Shown: positions 19,003 through 28,204, numbered from the stretch's first letter. The stretch: DNA of 64,000 nucleotides from Micromonospora sp. 15K316 (GCF_004348525.1 NZ_SMKG01000006.1:1-64000); one strand, 5' to 3'. The notes: a model not told the origin generated them from the sequence alone. Translations and numbers: made by a program.

Positions 19003-19220
19003 TCCTGTCGCCCTCGAAGTGCTCCCGCATCTCGGTGACCACGATCCGGTCCGCGAACGGCAGCGCCGCCCGGTACACCGCCTCGCCACCCATCACCCAC
19101 ACGTCGCCTGTCACCGCCGCGAACGCCTGTACCAGGTCCGGGAACGTCTCCCCGCCCTCCTGCGGCGTCGCGACAGCACGAGGTTGCGCCTGCCCGGTAG
19201 CGGCCGGAACCGCGGCGGTG
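19003..19220 (-). pseudogene. Fragment of dihydrofolate reductase
   Basis: PLPGRRNLVLSRR in one frame and FPDLVQAFAAVTGDVWVMGG, VYRAALPFADRIVVTEM in another match consecutive parts of FolA. The N-terminal third with the substrate-binding Asp/Glu is missing, a frameshift divides the remainder, and homology stops at EHFEGDR. Directly after it come LtrA remnants. It cannot make an active reductase. Confidence 0.75.
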
Positions 19221-19431
19221 CAGCACCCGGCGTACCGTGGCGACTGCGTACGCCGCGACCGGTGCACACCGCGCCGCGCGGAGCGTAGTCGAAGTTCGAT
19301 TCATCCCGTACCGCCTTTCGGTAAACAATTCCTGAGGTTCGTCCACGCACCTAACGTGAGTGCTATCCCGTCCAGTCAGGTCGGCCGGCGCGGTCAGCTG
19401 GGGGACCTGCGCGCATCAACACGGAGGCAGC

Positions 19432-20337
19432 ATGGACAGCTGGTTCATCTCAGAGGCGGTGTCACGCAGTGCGGAATCCGAAACGGATCGGCGAAGGCTC
19501 GCGGCCTTGGTCGATCCAGACGTGTGCAAAGCCGATCCGGCGGGTGGTGGGACGCCGAGCGACGTCGCTATCCTCAACTTCGCGCTCAATCTCGAGTATC
19601 TTGAGGCCGAGTTCTATCTCCGCGCGACGACGGGATCCGGGCTTCCCGACGAGATGACCACCGGCACCGGGGTGCGCGGCGAGGTGTCCGGCGGAAGGTC
19701 AGTCAACTTCGACAGCAACTTCGTGCAGCGGTTCGCGAAGGAGATCGCCTCCGACGAGATGCAACACGTGGCGTTCTTGCGATCCGCGCTCGGCGATTCC
19801 GCTGTTGCTCGTCCCGCGATTTCGCTGGACGCAAGCTTCACTGCGGCGGCGACCGCCGCTGGTCTGGTCAAGCAGGGCGAGAGCTTCGACCCGTACGCGA
19901 ATGACCTTAACTTCCTCTTTGCGGCGTTCCTGTTCGAAGACGTCGGAGTCTCGGCCTTCAAAGGATCCGCTGCACTGCTCTCGAACAAGACGTACCTTGA
20001 CGCGGCGGCCGGCCTGCTGGCCACGGAGGCATACCACGCGGGGATTGTCCGATCCGCGCTCTACAGCTCCGGACTCGTCGACGACGCAGTATTTGACTCG
20101 GTACAAAAGATCTCCGACGCCCGTAACAGTCTTGACGGCCCGGCGGACGACGACCAGGGCGTCGGTACGGCGGCGGACCCGAATTTCATCCCTACGGATG
20201 AAAACGGGATGTGCTACGGCCGATCGGCCGAGTCCGTTCTGAACATCGCTTACTTGAGCCCGACCCCGGCGGCGTCGGGTGGCTTCTACCCGGCGGGCAT
20301 GAACGGCGAAATCGTGGTAAGCGCCGGAACGGCCTGA
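19432..20337 (+). CDS. Ferritin-like (desiccation-related) protein
   Basis: 301 aa from the ATG at 19432, preceded by GGAGG. The di-iron four-helix signature is visible as NLEYLEAEFYL, then EIASDEMQHVAFLRSAL, and LLATEAYHAGIVRSALY, giving the Glu/His ligands. It matches the ferritin-like PCC13-62/desiccation-related family. Many relatives carry a Tat signal; here the start is MDSWFISEAVSRS with no signal, so the protein is probably cytosolic or has lost its leader. It stands alone between DHFR debris and a gene-poor stretch. Confidence 0.85.
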   Translation: MDSWFISEAVSRSAESETDRRRLAALVDPDVCKADPAGGGTPSDVAILNFALNLEYLEAEFYLRATTGSGLPDEMTTGTGVRGEVSGGRSVNFDSNFVQRFAKEIASDEMQHVAFLRSALGDSAVARPAISLDASFTAAATAAGLVKQGESFDPYANDLNFLFAAFLFEDVGVSAFKGSAALLSNKTYLDAAAGLLATEAYHAGIVRSALYSSGLVDDAVFDSVQKISDARNSLDGPADDDQGVGTAADPNFIPTDENGMCYGRSAESVLNIAYLSPTPAASGGFYPAGMNGEIVVSAGTA

Positions 20338-20918
20338 GCGTTCAAGTCACCCGCGTCGGCTCGGACGTCCAGCGGCGCGGACAACGATGGAGGACTTCGC
20401 GTACAGGCTCGAGCTGACCGTGCACGAGTAGAAGCCGATCGTGCTCACTGAGGCGTTGGGTCCGTGGGCCGTGGCCCCGGAGTCCGCAGGTCATCGGAGC
20501 TGACGGCTGACCCACCCGCAAGCCAGGCTTTATCTACGACGGTCGACGGGCGGTGCTTCGGATAGATCGGCTCTCTAATGCTTCGTAAAAATTCCTCAAC
20601 GTTCGGGTCTTCGAGATCGAGAAGTAGACGCATTCATCGGCGATTTGTCTAATTCATCACGACCGCAGCCCGGCCAGGCTTGGACGAGGTGACCAGCGGG
20701 AAAGCTATCTCATCGAGAAAGGCCCGAACAGCGTTTCCGCCGCCGAGGCCCCTGTCGATCAAGCCCGTCCGGAAGGGACTCGAACCTTAACCTTCTGACC
20801 TCGCTGGTCGGGCTAGAGAGGCTGACCTTGATCATGGCCGGTCAGTAGGGTTATCCCCACCCCCGTTCTCGGGTCTTCGGGATCGGTGCGGCGCCCGGGC
20901 GGGCGAAGAATCGGCCTC
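20338..20918. other. Gene-poor stretch of mixed composition
   Basis: About 580 bases. The part from 20560 to 20730 is noticeably richer in A and T than its surroundings. A 62-aa minus-strand frame at 20445-20633 (MRLLLDLEDPNVEEFLRSI) could be a remnant of a foreign gene but has no support beyond being open. A decayed tRNA 3' end lies at 20764-20802. Confidence 0.45.
20764..20802 (-). pseudogene. Decayed 3' half of a tRNA (tRNA-Arg-like)
   Basis: On the minus strand, GTCAGAAGGTTAAGG followed by TTCGAGTCCCTTC resembles the variable loop and T-arm of actinobacterial tRNA-Arg genes. One G is missing from the T-stem, and no acceptor partner, D-arm or anticodon is found, so it is not a functional tRNA. 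Such partial tRNA ends are typically left by integrative elements at their attachment site. Confidence 0.45.
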
Positions 20919-22133
20919 ATGGCGTCGATACGAAAGCCGGCCATGCCTGCGCTCGCCGTGGCGCTGTGGACCGTGGTGGCCGGCCGAGAACGGGCAGCCC
21001 CGCCCCGGCACCCGTGGCTCGCCGGGGTGTTCATCCTGATGGGGCTCGGGTCGGCGGTGCTGGCGTACGACAATGTCGGCGCGCGGCCGACGCTCGTGCG
21101 GCTTGCTCTCGCCGTCGGGGCCGGGGTGCCGCTCGCGCTGCTGCCCCGGCACACTCTGGCCGCCTGGCGGATCGCGATGGTCGCGACCCTCGTCAACCTG
21201 CCGGTCGACGTCGCGTCGGGCGGGCTGTCGTGGCCGTGGCATCCTCTGCAGGTCGTGGTTCTGCTCGCGCTGGTGCCGGCGATCGCCGTCCGTCATCGGG
21301 CCGTGGTGGTTTTCTGGGCTGCTCTGCTCACCGCCGCGACGATGGCGGGGCATCTCGCGCCGGATCGTCTGCCCGTCGTCCTGGGCTCGGTCGTCGTGCT
21401 GGCCGTGGTGGGCGATCAGGTTCGGCGGCGGGTCGAGGCCCAGCGCAGCCTGGCCGCCGAGCGGAAGCTGACCGAGGCCGAGCAGGAGCGCAGCGCCGTG
21501 CTGGAGGAGCGGGCACGTATCGCCCGGGAGATGCACGATGTGGTAGCCCATCACATGTCGATGATCGCGGTGCGGGCGGAGACGGCGCCGTACCGGCTGA
21601 GCGATGAGCGGGACGCGCGGGATTCCGAGTTCCTCGCGATCGCCGGTGCCTCGCGGGCGGCGCTGCAGGACATGCGGCGGCTGCTCGGCGTCCTGCGCAG
21701 CGATGCCGTGGACCCGTCGCTCGTGCCGTCGCCGGGCCTCCGCGACATTTCCGCCATGGTCGGCTCCGCTGCCGAGTCGGGGCTGGACGTCGCACTGAAA
21801 GAGTCCGGCGAGGCCAAGGTCGCCCCGCTGGTGGGGCAGACCGCGTACCGCATCGTGCAGGAGGGACTGTCCAACGCGACCAGGCACGCGGCGGGCGCGA
21901 GCGTCCGCGTCGAGGTGACGGCGGACGACCGATCGCTGAAGGTCACCGTCTGCAACACCGCCTCGACGCGCGGCGACGGCACGCCGGGTGCCGGGCACGG
22001 CCTCGCGGGGATGCGGGAACGCGTCGCCGCTGTCGGGGGAAGACTCGAGGTGGGGCCCGTCCGGGGAGGAGGTTTCCAGATCCGTGCGGTCCTGCCGCTG
22101 AGCGGTGACAAGGTGGGCGAGCCGGTCCGTTGA
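20919..22133 (+). CDS. Sensor histidine kinase, NarL/DesK-type (HisKA_3)
   Basis: 404 aa from the ATG at 20919; a GTG at 20886 is also possible. The first ~165 residues hold four to five hydrophobic helices. A coiled linker (AAERKLTEAEQERS) leads to the dimerisation H-box ARIAREMHDVVAHHMS with the phospho-acceptor His. A HATPase_c domain follows, ending in GHGLAGMRERVAAVGG. Kinases of this type signal to NarL/LuxR response regulators. None is encoded next to it: upstream is tRNA debris, downstream is a recombinase fragment. Loss of a partner by rearrangement is likely. Confidence 0.88.
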   Translation: MASIRKPAMPALAVALWTVVAGRERAAPPRHPWLAGVFILMGLGSAVLAYDNVGARPTLVRLALAVGAGVPLALLPRHTLAAWRIAMVATLVNLPVDVASGGLSWPWHPLQVVVLLALVPAIAVRHRAVVVFWAALLTAATMAGHLAPDRLPVVLGSVVVLAVVGDQVRRRVEAQRSLAAERKLTEAEQERSAVLEERARIAREMHDVVAHHMSMIAVRAETAPYRLSDERDARDSEFLAIAGASRAALQDMRRLLGVLRSDAVDPSLVPSPGLRDISAMVGSAAESGLDVALKESGEAKVAPLVGQTAYRIVQEGLSNATRHAAGASVRVEVTADDRSLKVTVCNTASTRGDGTPGAGHGLAGMRERVAAVGGRLEVGPVRGGGFQIRAVLPLSGDKVGEPVR

Positions 22134-23211
22134 CCGGACCTGGTGGCCACCGGAGCGCACTGGCCCATGGACCGGGAGACGGGCCGCCTGCGGGCAGGCT
22201 GTCGTGCACACCGACCTCACGAGCCGGGTGGCGACGTCGCCGCCAAACTGGTGGCGCGTCTGGTGGCCGATCACCGCATCGCCACAGGGATGCGCTGATC
22301 AGTCCCGTGACCGCCCGGCCGGGCAGTCGCAGCCGTCATGACGCAGCTTCTTCGGACTCAGCTCTGGTGAGGCTCTTGCCGGTTCGGCCATGCGTGCTTG
22401 ACGAGTGCGGAGATGCGCGCGTTGGAGGGGGCCTGTCCGTCAGTCGGGATGACCGGCAGACGGTGATTGCTTGGCGGGCGCGATATGAGATCGGCGGGAA
22501 CGAGCTGGTAGCCGTATGGTGGCCGGCCGCCGAGATGCCGGCCCTGCAACTCGGCTTGAGCGCGCATGGCCGCGGTCGTGCGGTGCCGGGCCCGGGACAC
22601 CTCCCGCTGCGGGTGTACGCCCAGCGGCGCGCATCAGAGCTGGCGCACGGGTTCTCAGAAGGACCTAGGAATCAGCATCACCTCGCCGCGCCTGCTGTAG
22701 CCCTCATGATCGGCAGTTGCAGGAGGGCTCGCCGAAAAGCACTGCTGTGGGCGCAACGAAGCGGAGAACGGGGCTCCGCGGATGACGAGTACGGGAAGGG
22801 CTTCGCTCCGGTTCGTCACGGTGCAAGTATGAGCTCCGCCCACAGCCTCCTGACCAGCTGAGGCTAGCTCGGTACCGTCCGCAGTCGGGAGGCGCTGGAG
22901 TCAACGAAGGCGGCCGCCGGACCGCTGTTGTGGTGTTCTCGTCGGATGTCGGCGTCTCAGCAAGTGCGGGTCGGTCAGCCAGCGGTGGTCGTAGTTCAGG
23001 TGGTCCCAGCGGGTCCGCAGCCACTGGCGCCTGGTCGCGCTCGCCGTCCGCGATTGGTACCGCAGCCCATCGGCGAGTTGATGCGCCGCTGCAGCGCGAG
23101 GAGCCCCTGGAAGCTGGTGGCAGATGTAGGTGAACATGTTCGCACGCTCACGGCGCTGGACCACTTCCGCGCATGTCGACAACAGTGCAGGGACGCCATC
23201 AGCGTCAGGCT
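22134..23211. other. Decayed stretch without intact genes
   Basis: About 1.1 kb after the kinase gene. It contains the recombinase fragment listed separately. Plus-strand bases 22210-22299 read GGDVAAKLVARLVADHRIAT before a stop, which looks like the end of a lost coding sequence. No frame has a convincing start or known family. Confidence 0.45.
22490..22630 (-). pseudogene. Fragment of a large serine recombinase
   Basis: Minus-strand residues SRARHRTTAAMRAQAELQG followed by RHLGGRPPYGYQLV match a conserved block in the recombinase domain of large serine integrases common in actinobacteria. Only about 45 residues are recognisable; after GYQLV the translation diverges. No catalytic N-terminal domain is present. 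It marks a past mobile element. Confidence 0.65.
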
Positions 23212-23943
23212 ATGGAAGACTCGACCGTGATGGATCTTTCGCCTGATGTCCAAGCCATCATCAGGCGTCGGCTGGTGCCGGAGATTGCGGACAGCTTCCT
23301 TGCTCTGGCACGGCCTTCGGTCGGATTTACTGTACGGGCCGAGGCGTCTGTGAGCGGCAGCATGATCGGCGGCGCGCCAAGGACCGGGCCATTCGTGTGG
23401 CCTGTCTACCGGGAAGCGCCGATGTTGTTGCTGGCGCAAGTGGACTGCGCGCAGATGGCTTCGATCCTAGGCGCGGAGTGGTCATTCCCACGCCAGGGGT
23501 ACCTGCTGTTCTTTCACGACGAAGAGTTCTCCGCGACCTACGACTACGAGCAGGGCGACGACGGCTGCCAGGTGCTGCACCTGCCGGCCGGGTCCGGAGC
23601 AGAAGCGGCCGTCACCATGCCCGCACTGCCGCTGGACGCCACCCTGATGCCGTCTCTACCCGACCTGCGGGATGACGCCGACAAGGCGCTGGGCATCCAC
23701 ATCGTCGAGCTGATCGATCTGTTGGAGGAGCTTCGGCCGTTGTCGCCGGCATCCCGGCATCGGCTGCTCGGCTACTGCGACACCGATACGTCCCACCCGC
23801 CAGGGCACCGGCCGCTTCTGCAGGTGGAGGCGGAACCGGGTACGGCGTGGGGCGAGGTCGTCAACGTCTCCTTCTGGATTCCAGACGCCGACCTGCGCGC
23901 TGGCCGGCTGGACCGGGTACGCCGCTGCTATGAAGTGGCCTGA
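23212..23943 (+). CDS. DUF1963 (YwqG-like) protein
   Basis: 243 aa from the ATG at 23212 (an ATG at 23230 is also possible). DUF1963 features are the IGGAPRTGPFVWPV entry motif, the PMLLLAQVDC strand, SFPRQGYLLFFHDEEF and the closing FWIPDADLRAGRLDRV segment. The family is widespread in bacteria, often near toxin-immunity loci, with no proven function. It is followed by a hairpin and a convergent unknown gene. There is no operon partner. Confidence 0.8.
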   Translation: MEDSTVMDLSPDVQAIIRRRLVPEIADSFLALARPSVGFTVRAEASVSGSMIGGAPRTGPFVWPVYREAPMLLLAQVDCAQMASILGAEWSFPRQGYLLFFHDEEFSATYDYEQGDDGCQVLHLPAGSGAEAAVTMPALPLDATLMPSLPDLRDDADKALGIHIVELIDLLEELRPLSPASRHRLLGYCDTDTSHPPGHRPLLQVEAEPGTAWGEVVNVSFWIPDADLRAGRLDRVRRCYEVA

Positions 23944-23948
23944 GCAGT

Positions 23949-23990
23949 CACCCATCGATCGGCGGGAGTCGCGCAGCCCAGCGATGGGTG
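23949..23990 (+). terminator. Hairpin downstream of the DUF1963 gene
   Basis: CACCCATCG (23949-23957) and CGATGGGTG (23982-23990) form a 9-bp perfect stem just after the stop codon. The loop is 24 bases and no U-tract follows, so termination is plausible but not certain. Confidence 0.5.
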
Positions 23991-24158
23991 GCGAGGGTCG
24001 CTGGTCCGTGAATGGAGGACGGCATCTTGTTGAGCGACGGGATGCACCACGGCCGAAGACCCGGCCTGCCACTCGCGTCTGCTCACCGAGCGCGAACACG
24101 GGCGGCCGAGAACGTGCGCGATGGTCTGCAGCAGCCCTGGGAAGGCCCACAGGTCGCG

Positions 24159-24626
24159 TCAACTGCTCTCGACCGGCGCAGAGCGGCATCGCTCGACCTG
24201 CTTGTCGACCTTCTCCATAAACCAGCGCATGACCTCGTACGGGACGTCGCGCTCATCAGCGCTGGAAACGCGGATCAGCGGCTCCTGAGTCGGATCCTCG
24301 TCAGGCACCACCGCGATGAGGAAGGCTCGCCCTGGCAGGCGGGTAACGGCGTCCGCGTCGCTGAGCTCCAGGCACCAGGCGTTCACGTCATACGCGAACT
24401 GCACCGCGTAGTGAGCCCCGGCATGCTCCATGTTCTCAGCCACGGCAAGACCGTACATCCATCGGTACAGCCAATCGTTCCCCAGACGCCGACACTGCCG
24501 ACAACGTCTCTCGATGTTCGCGTTTGGGTGTTGGCCGGACGTGCACCGGCACGTCTCGGCATCTGTTGCCGACGTCCGCACCTGTCTGACTGGACCGGCG
24601 CTTTCCGGGTTGGCTGAGCAGCTCAC
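24159..24626 (-). CDS. Small protein of unknown function
   Basis: Up to 155 aa from a GTG at 24624-24626. The C-terminal 100 residues look genuinely coding (WMYGLAVAENMEHAG, DVNAWCLELSDADAVT, DVPYEVMRWFMEKVDKQVE). The first 50 include several Cys (CRCTSG, RRCRQCRR) and may be non-coding, so the true start may be downstream. No family is recognised. It converges with the DUF1963 gene and is divergent from a GNAT gene. Confidence 0.5.
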   Translation of the reverse strand: MSCSANPESAGPVRQVRTSATDAETCRCTSGQHPNANIERRCRQCRRLGNDWLYRWMYGLAVAENMEHAGAHYAVQFAYDVNAWCLELSDADAVTRLPGRAFLIAVVPDEDPTQEPLIRVSSADERDVPYEVMRWFMEKVDKQVERCRSAPVESS

Positions 24627-24676
24627 CGGCCGGGTAGTCCATCGCGTCTTGGCCGCCGAAATGCTACGAACAGGAC

Positions 24677-25222
24677 GTGCCTAACTTGAGAAGCTCGGTT
24701 CACGCCACATCCCTGGAGACTCCGCGGCTGAGGCTGCGCCGCTGGCAGAGCGAGGATTTGGACGGGTTCGCCGCGATCAACGCGCAGCCCGAGGTGATGC
24801 GCTACATCCATGACGGCCGCACCCTGGACCGAGCCGCGACAGCGGAGCGCCTGGTCAATTATCAGCGGCACTGGGAAGCGCACGGCTTCGGCCTCTACGC
24901 GGTGGAACTCAAGGAGACCGGCGAGCTGGCCGGTTTCACCGGATTGGCGGTGCCAACCTTCCTGCCCGAGATCATGCCGGCCGTGGAGATCGGCTGGCGG
25001 CTCGGCCGCGTCTTCTGGGGCCGGGGCCTGGCCACCGAGGCCGCGCAGGCCGTGGTCGCCCACACCCGTGCCGAGCTTGGCCTGCGGCGGCTGGTGAGCA
25101 TCCACGTCGTCGGCAACGAGGCCTCCGCGCGGGTGATGGTCAAGTTGGGCATGTCGTTGGAGCGCGAGACGGTGCAGCCGGACACCGGTCGCCAGGTCCG
25201 GGTCTACGCGATGGACCTGTAG
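24677..25222 (+). CDS. GNAT acetyltransferase, RimJ/RimL type
   Basis: 181 aa from a GTG at 24677. The sequence opens with LETPRLRLRRWQSEDLDGFA, the standard entrance to RimJ/RimL-like acetyltransferases. The acetyl-CoA loop is RVFWGRGLATEAAQAV near residue 115, followed by SIHVVGNEASARVMVKLGMS. It probably acetylates an N-terminal or small-molecule amine using acetyl-CoA. It is monocistronic; about 230 bases with only a doubtful 48-codon frame separate it from the converging hydrolase. Confidence 0.9.
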   Translation: MPNLRSSVHATSLETPRLRLRRWQSEDLDGFAAINAQPEVMRYIHDGRTLDRAATAERLVNYQRHWEAHGFGLYAVELKETGELAGFTGLAVPTFLPEIMPAVEIGWRLGRVFWGRGLATEAAQAVVAHTRAELGLRRLVSIHVVGNEASARVMVKLGMSLERETVQPDTGRQVRVYAMDL

Positions 25223-25452
25223 GACAGCAGCGAGACCCCCGCCCGCCGAGCGGACGGCGGCGAGGTGTCCTTCCCGTCGAACGGCTCGTCGCTCCACCGC
25301 CACCAGCCTCGTCACCGTCGAGATGGAGGAGGAACTCAGGGACCTGCTCGAAGTAGCGGTGCGCCGGGAGGTTCCGGCCACCGGTCCGCCGGATGATCTG
25401 GCGGACCGGTGGCGGAGCGGCGCGAAGGCCGTGCGACGCGGATGGCGACCGG

Positions 25453-26142
25453 TTAGCGGGACCGGATGATCTCGTCGACCAGCGCGGCGAGCTTCTCCGG
25501 CGCGGCCAGGAAGGCAGAGTGGCCGCCGGGCCAACGGCGGGTGGTGGTGGCGTGTGCCGACATCGTCTCCTGCAGCGCGGTCGGGAGGATGCGGTCGTCC
25601 TCGCAGACTACGTAGGTGGACGGGATGTCGTGCCACGCGGCCCGGGTCACCGTGCCGGTGAACGACAGCAGGCTCTGCTCGACCAGGTCGGCGACCGCCC
25701 GGGCGGCCACGTCCTCGGGTACATCGTGGTAGAGCGCGGAACCCGGATTCTCGGGCAGCGGGAAGAGGCCGCTGGTGTCGGCGGGCACTTCCATCCCGTG
25801 CCGGCTGTACATCGACTCGCCGTCGTCGAGCAGGTACGCGGCCAGGAAGATCAGATGGGAGGCATTGCCGGCACCGGTCAGGCCCTGGGCGGTGGGGATG
25901 CCACCGTACGAGTGGGCGAGTACGACCGCCGGGCCGTCGATGGCGGCCACCTCGTTCCGGATCACCTCGGCGTCGTCATACATCGACGCGGTCGGGTTCG
26001 TGCCGGAACTCGGCAGCGCGGCGACCCGGGTCTCGTACCCGAGTGCGGCGAGTGCGGCGCGGGTGGCGTCCCAGGTCGAGGGGCGGTGCCAGGCGCCGTG
26101 CACGAGCACGATCACCGGCCGCCCCGCGTTTCCGTCAGTCAT
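25453..26142 (-). CDS. Alpha/beta hydrolase, EstC/salicylate-esterase type
   Basis: 229 aa. Motifs are VLVHGAWHRPSTW near the N-terminus (oxyanion), the nucleophile elbow AHSYGG with Ser near residue 77, an acid near VCEDDRILP, and the catalytic His in WPGGHSAFLAAPEKL. It resembles plant methylesterase-like and EstC bacterial esterases that cleave small esters. A 21-bp palindrome lies 59-79 bases upstream of the ATG, suggesting a repressed promoter, but no regulator gene adjoins it. Downstream it converges with the GNAT gene. Confidence 0.88.
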   Translation of the reverse strand: MTDGNAGRPVIVLVHGAWHRPSTWDATRAALAALGYETRVAALPSSGTNPTASMYDDAEVIRNEVAAIDGPAVVLAHSYGGIPTAQGLTGAGNASHLIFLAAYLLDDGESMYSRHGMEVPADTSGLFPLPENPGSALYHDVPEDVAARAVADLVEQSLLSFTGTVTRAAWHDIPSTYVVCEDDRILPTALQETMSAHATTTRRWPGGHSAFLAAPEKLAALVDEIIRSR

Positions 26143-26200
26143 TCTTTGTCCTCTTCGAAACCCGGGTCCGCAGGGGTGCGGACGCCTTCGTCATACATAG

Positions 26201-26221
26201 TGTCAGACACAGTGTCCGACA
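26201..26221. promoter_or_regulatory. 21-bp palindromic operator upstream of the esterase
   Basis: TGTCAGACAC-A-GTGTCCGACA: the 10-bp arms match at nine positions. Adjacent bases (AGTGTC at 26199-26204 and 26211-26216, and AGTGCC at 26222-26227) add partial direct repeats. This is typical of TetR or GntR dimer sites. The cognate regulator is not in the neighbourhood. Confidence 0.65.
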
Positions 26222-26699
26222 GAGTGCCTGAGGCGCCGCCCATGGGGCATGTCACGAGGCCCGCCTCGGCGTAGTCCGACGGTCCGGATCATGTGGGACG
26301 ACCTGGCCGCGCCGTTCAGCTCCGACGCCAAGATCCTGACCGGCGGGTCTCGTTCACGATCCGAAGGAATTCGCCCGCACGGTCCGCGACCTCGTCCGCG
26401 CCGCACCGTCGATCCGGACAGGGGCACACGCCGGAGATCGAGAGCTTGGGGCGGGGGAGGCATGCGGGATCCGGCGATGGAAGACCTGTTGCCCTTCCCC
26501 GTCGGGCCGGGCGCGGCGAGGCGCAGCCAGGGTCGGCCGAACACCACGAGGCTGCGGGGAGATGTCTGTCACTCGGGCCGGCGCTCGGCGCAACCGACGC
26601 CAGCTGATCGTCGCGACGTCTCGGCTTGGGACACCGCGACCGTGCGGGTGTGGGAGTGGCAGGATGTATCGGCGCTTCGTACGAAAGAGGGGCCGCTGG
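26222..26699. other. No gene seen
   Basis: About 480 bases between the operator and FAD-oxidoreductase debris. Open frames on both strands are arginine-rich and unlike known proteins. Confidence 0.45.
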
Positions 26700-27290
26700 A
26701 CTACGTCATGCTCGGCCGTTACGACGAAGTCGATGCTGTCGATCAGCCGTAACAGCGCGTTGACGCGCACCCGATCCGCCGCGTCCAGCGCGGCGGGGGT
26801 GAGCCACTGCCGGCCGGCGACGCCGAAGAGAGCCGCAACGTGCGGGTGCAGGCCTTGTTGGGCCGGCACCCGCACGTGTCGGCGGTCCAGGCGCTCCACG
26901 CAGTGAGGACCTCGGCGGCCCGCTCACCGGGGAAGAAGAGCGCGCCGCCATGGATTCAGTCGACCGGGAAGAGGTCGACCTCCAGCGCGGTGACGACGCC
27001 GAGGTTTCCCTTCCCGCCGCGTAGCGCCCAGAACGGATCCGGCTCGCTCTCCGCTCACCACACGCAGCTCGCCGTCCGCAGTGACCACCTCGATGCGGCG
27101 CACATGGTCGGCGGCGTGGCCGAACGTCCGACCGATTGGGCTGAGCCCGCCGCCGAGGGTGTAGCTGACCGCGCCGACAGTGGGGGCCGAGCCGTTCAGC
27201 GACGCCAGGCCGTGCTTGGTGGCCTCGTCGATGTCCTGCTGCCAGCCACTCCGGCCCCGATTCGGGCGGTGCGCCGTTTCGCTGCGGTGG
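26700..27290 (-). pseudogene. Decayed FAD-binding (berberine-bridge-type) oxidoreductase
   Basis: ATKHGLASLNGSAPTVGAVS and YTLGGGLSPIGRTFGHAADH match the FAD-binding region of PCMH-type oxidoreductases. The frame then breaks after ELRVVSGE and resumes in another frame as [19 protein letters not shown]. It meets an in-frame TGA after FPVD and picks up again as GGALFFPGERAAEVLTAW. The N-terminal flavin-anchoring part is gone, cut near the end of the neighbouring hydrolase gene. It is a pseudogene with at least one frameshift and one nonsense change. Confidence 0.8.
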
Positions 27291-27356
27291 GGCAATGTCG
27301 CCGGTCACGATGGGGCTGCACCGGCGGTGAATGGCAGCGCTGCCGTCGCGTGGCGT

Positions 27357-28142
27357 CTACCAGGTGGCGTGGGCCAGCCAGGAGAGTAACCGGTCGGCGG
27401 TCTGCCGCCAGCCGGGCTCCAGGATCATGCTGTGCGCCTTTCCCGGCAGGAAGAGGTAGTCGGCACCGAAGTAATCGGCGCTGCGCCGCACAACGTCGGC
27501 CGGCACGACGATGTCGTTCTCGGCGCCGACCATCAGCATAGGGCCGCCGAGTCGGGTTCGGTCCACGCTGATCGCGCCACCTGAGGCGACCTCCCAGACC
27601 GCCTTGGGCGACTCGTTCGGCATCAGCGAGTGGTAGCGGCGCGCGTCCTTTTCGGTGCAGCCACTGAGGAACCAGTCGTATGCCATCTCGTACGGCATCG
27701 GTGGGAACGGCTTGGTCATGTCGATCGGCACCGGCATCGGCTCGTTCCCCACCTCCTGGCAGGCGATCGGCGCGAGCAGGATCTGGGCCACGACGTCGTG
27801 GGATTCGGCGTATTTCTGTACCGCTATCGCGCCCATGCTGTGCGCGATCAGGACCGGCGCCTCTGCGGCGTGGGCGACGACCGTCCCCAATTCCTCGGTC
27901 ACCTCCTGGATCGAACGCTGGACGAACTGTTCCTCCGGCAGCTCCTTCGAGCCGTTGTGGTTGAACCAGCTGAAGGCGTAGCAATGCCGGCCGGTTGCGG
28001 CGAAGTAGGGCAGCCAGTTCTCCCAGAGCCAGCTGCCGTGGCTGCCGCCGTGTACGAAGACGATGGGAGCAGCGACCGGCTCGCCTTGGGGGGCGGCATG
28101 CTCGATGAACACGCCGTCGATCTGCCGCTGGTGGATCTGCAC
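27357..28142 (-). CDS. Alpha/beta hydrolase
   Basis: 261 aa from the GTG at 28140-28142, behind GAGAGG. Oxyanion segment FVHGGSHGSWLWENW, nucleophile elbow IAHSMGAI, an acid near GAENDIVVPADV and His in LPGKAHSMILEP make a full catalytic triad. It probably hydrolyses an ester or lactone; substrate unknown. It is divergent from the CGNR regulator gene, with a perfect palindrome between the two. The usual reading is that the CGNR protein represses this gene. Confidence 0.88.
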   Translation of the reverse strand: MQIHQRQIDGVFIEHAAPQGEPVAAPIVFVHGGSHGSWLWENWLPYFAATGRHCYAFSWFNHNGSKELPEEQFVQRSIQEVTEELGTVVAHAAEAPVLIAHSMGAIAVQKYAESHDVVAQILLAPIACQEVGNEPMPVPIDMTKPFPPMPYEMAYDWFLSGCTEKDARRYHSLMPNESPKAVWEVASGGAISVDRTRLGGPMLMVGAENDIVVPADVVRRSADYFGADYLFLPGKAHSMILEPGWRQTADRLLSWLAHATW

Positions 28143-28204
28143 AGGTACCTCTCTCGGCCCGCCCGCCGGACGTCGAGTCGGGCTCGACCTCCGGCTTGTT
28201 GTGG

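Noticed and set aside
25323-25469. 48-codon frame MEEELRDLLEVAVRREVPAT
   Set aside because: No ribosome site, overlaps the end of the esterase gene, and no family match.
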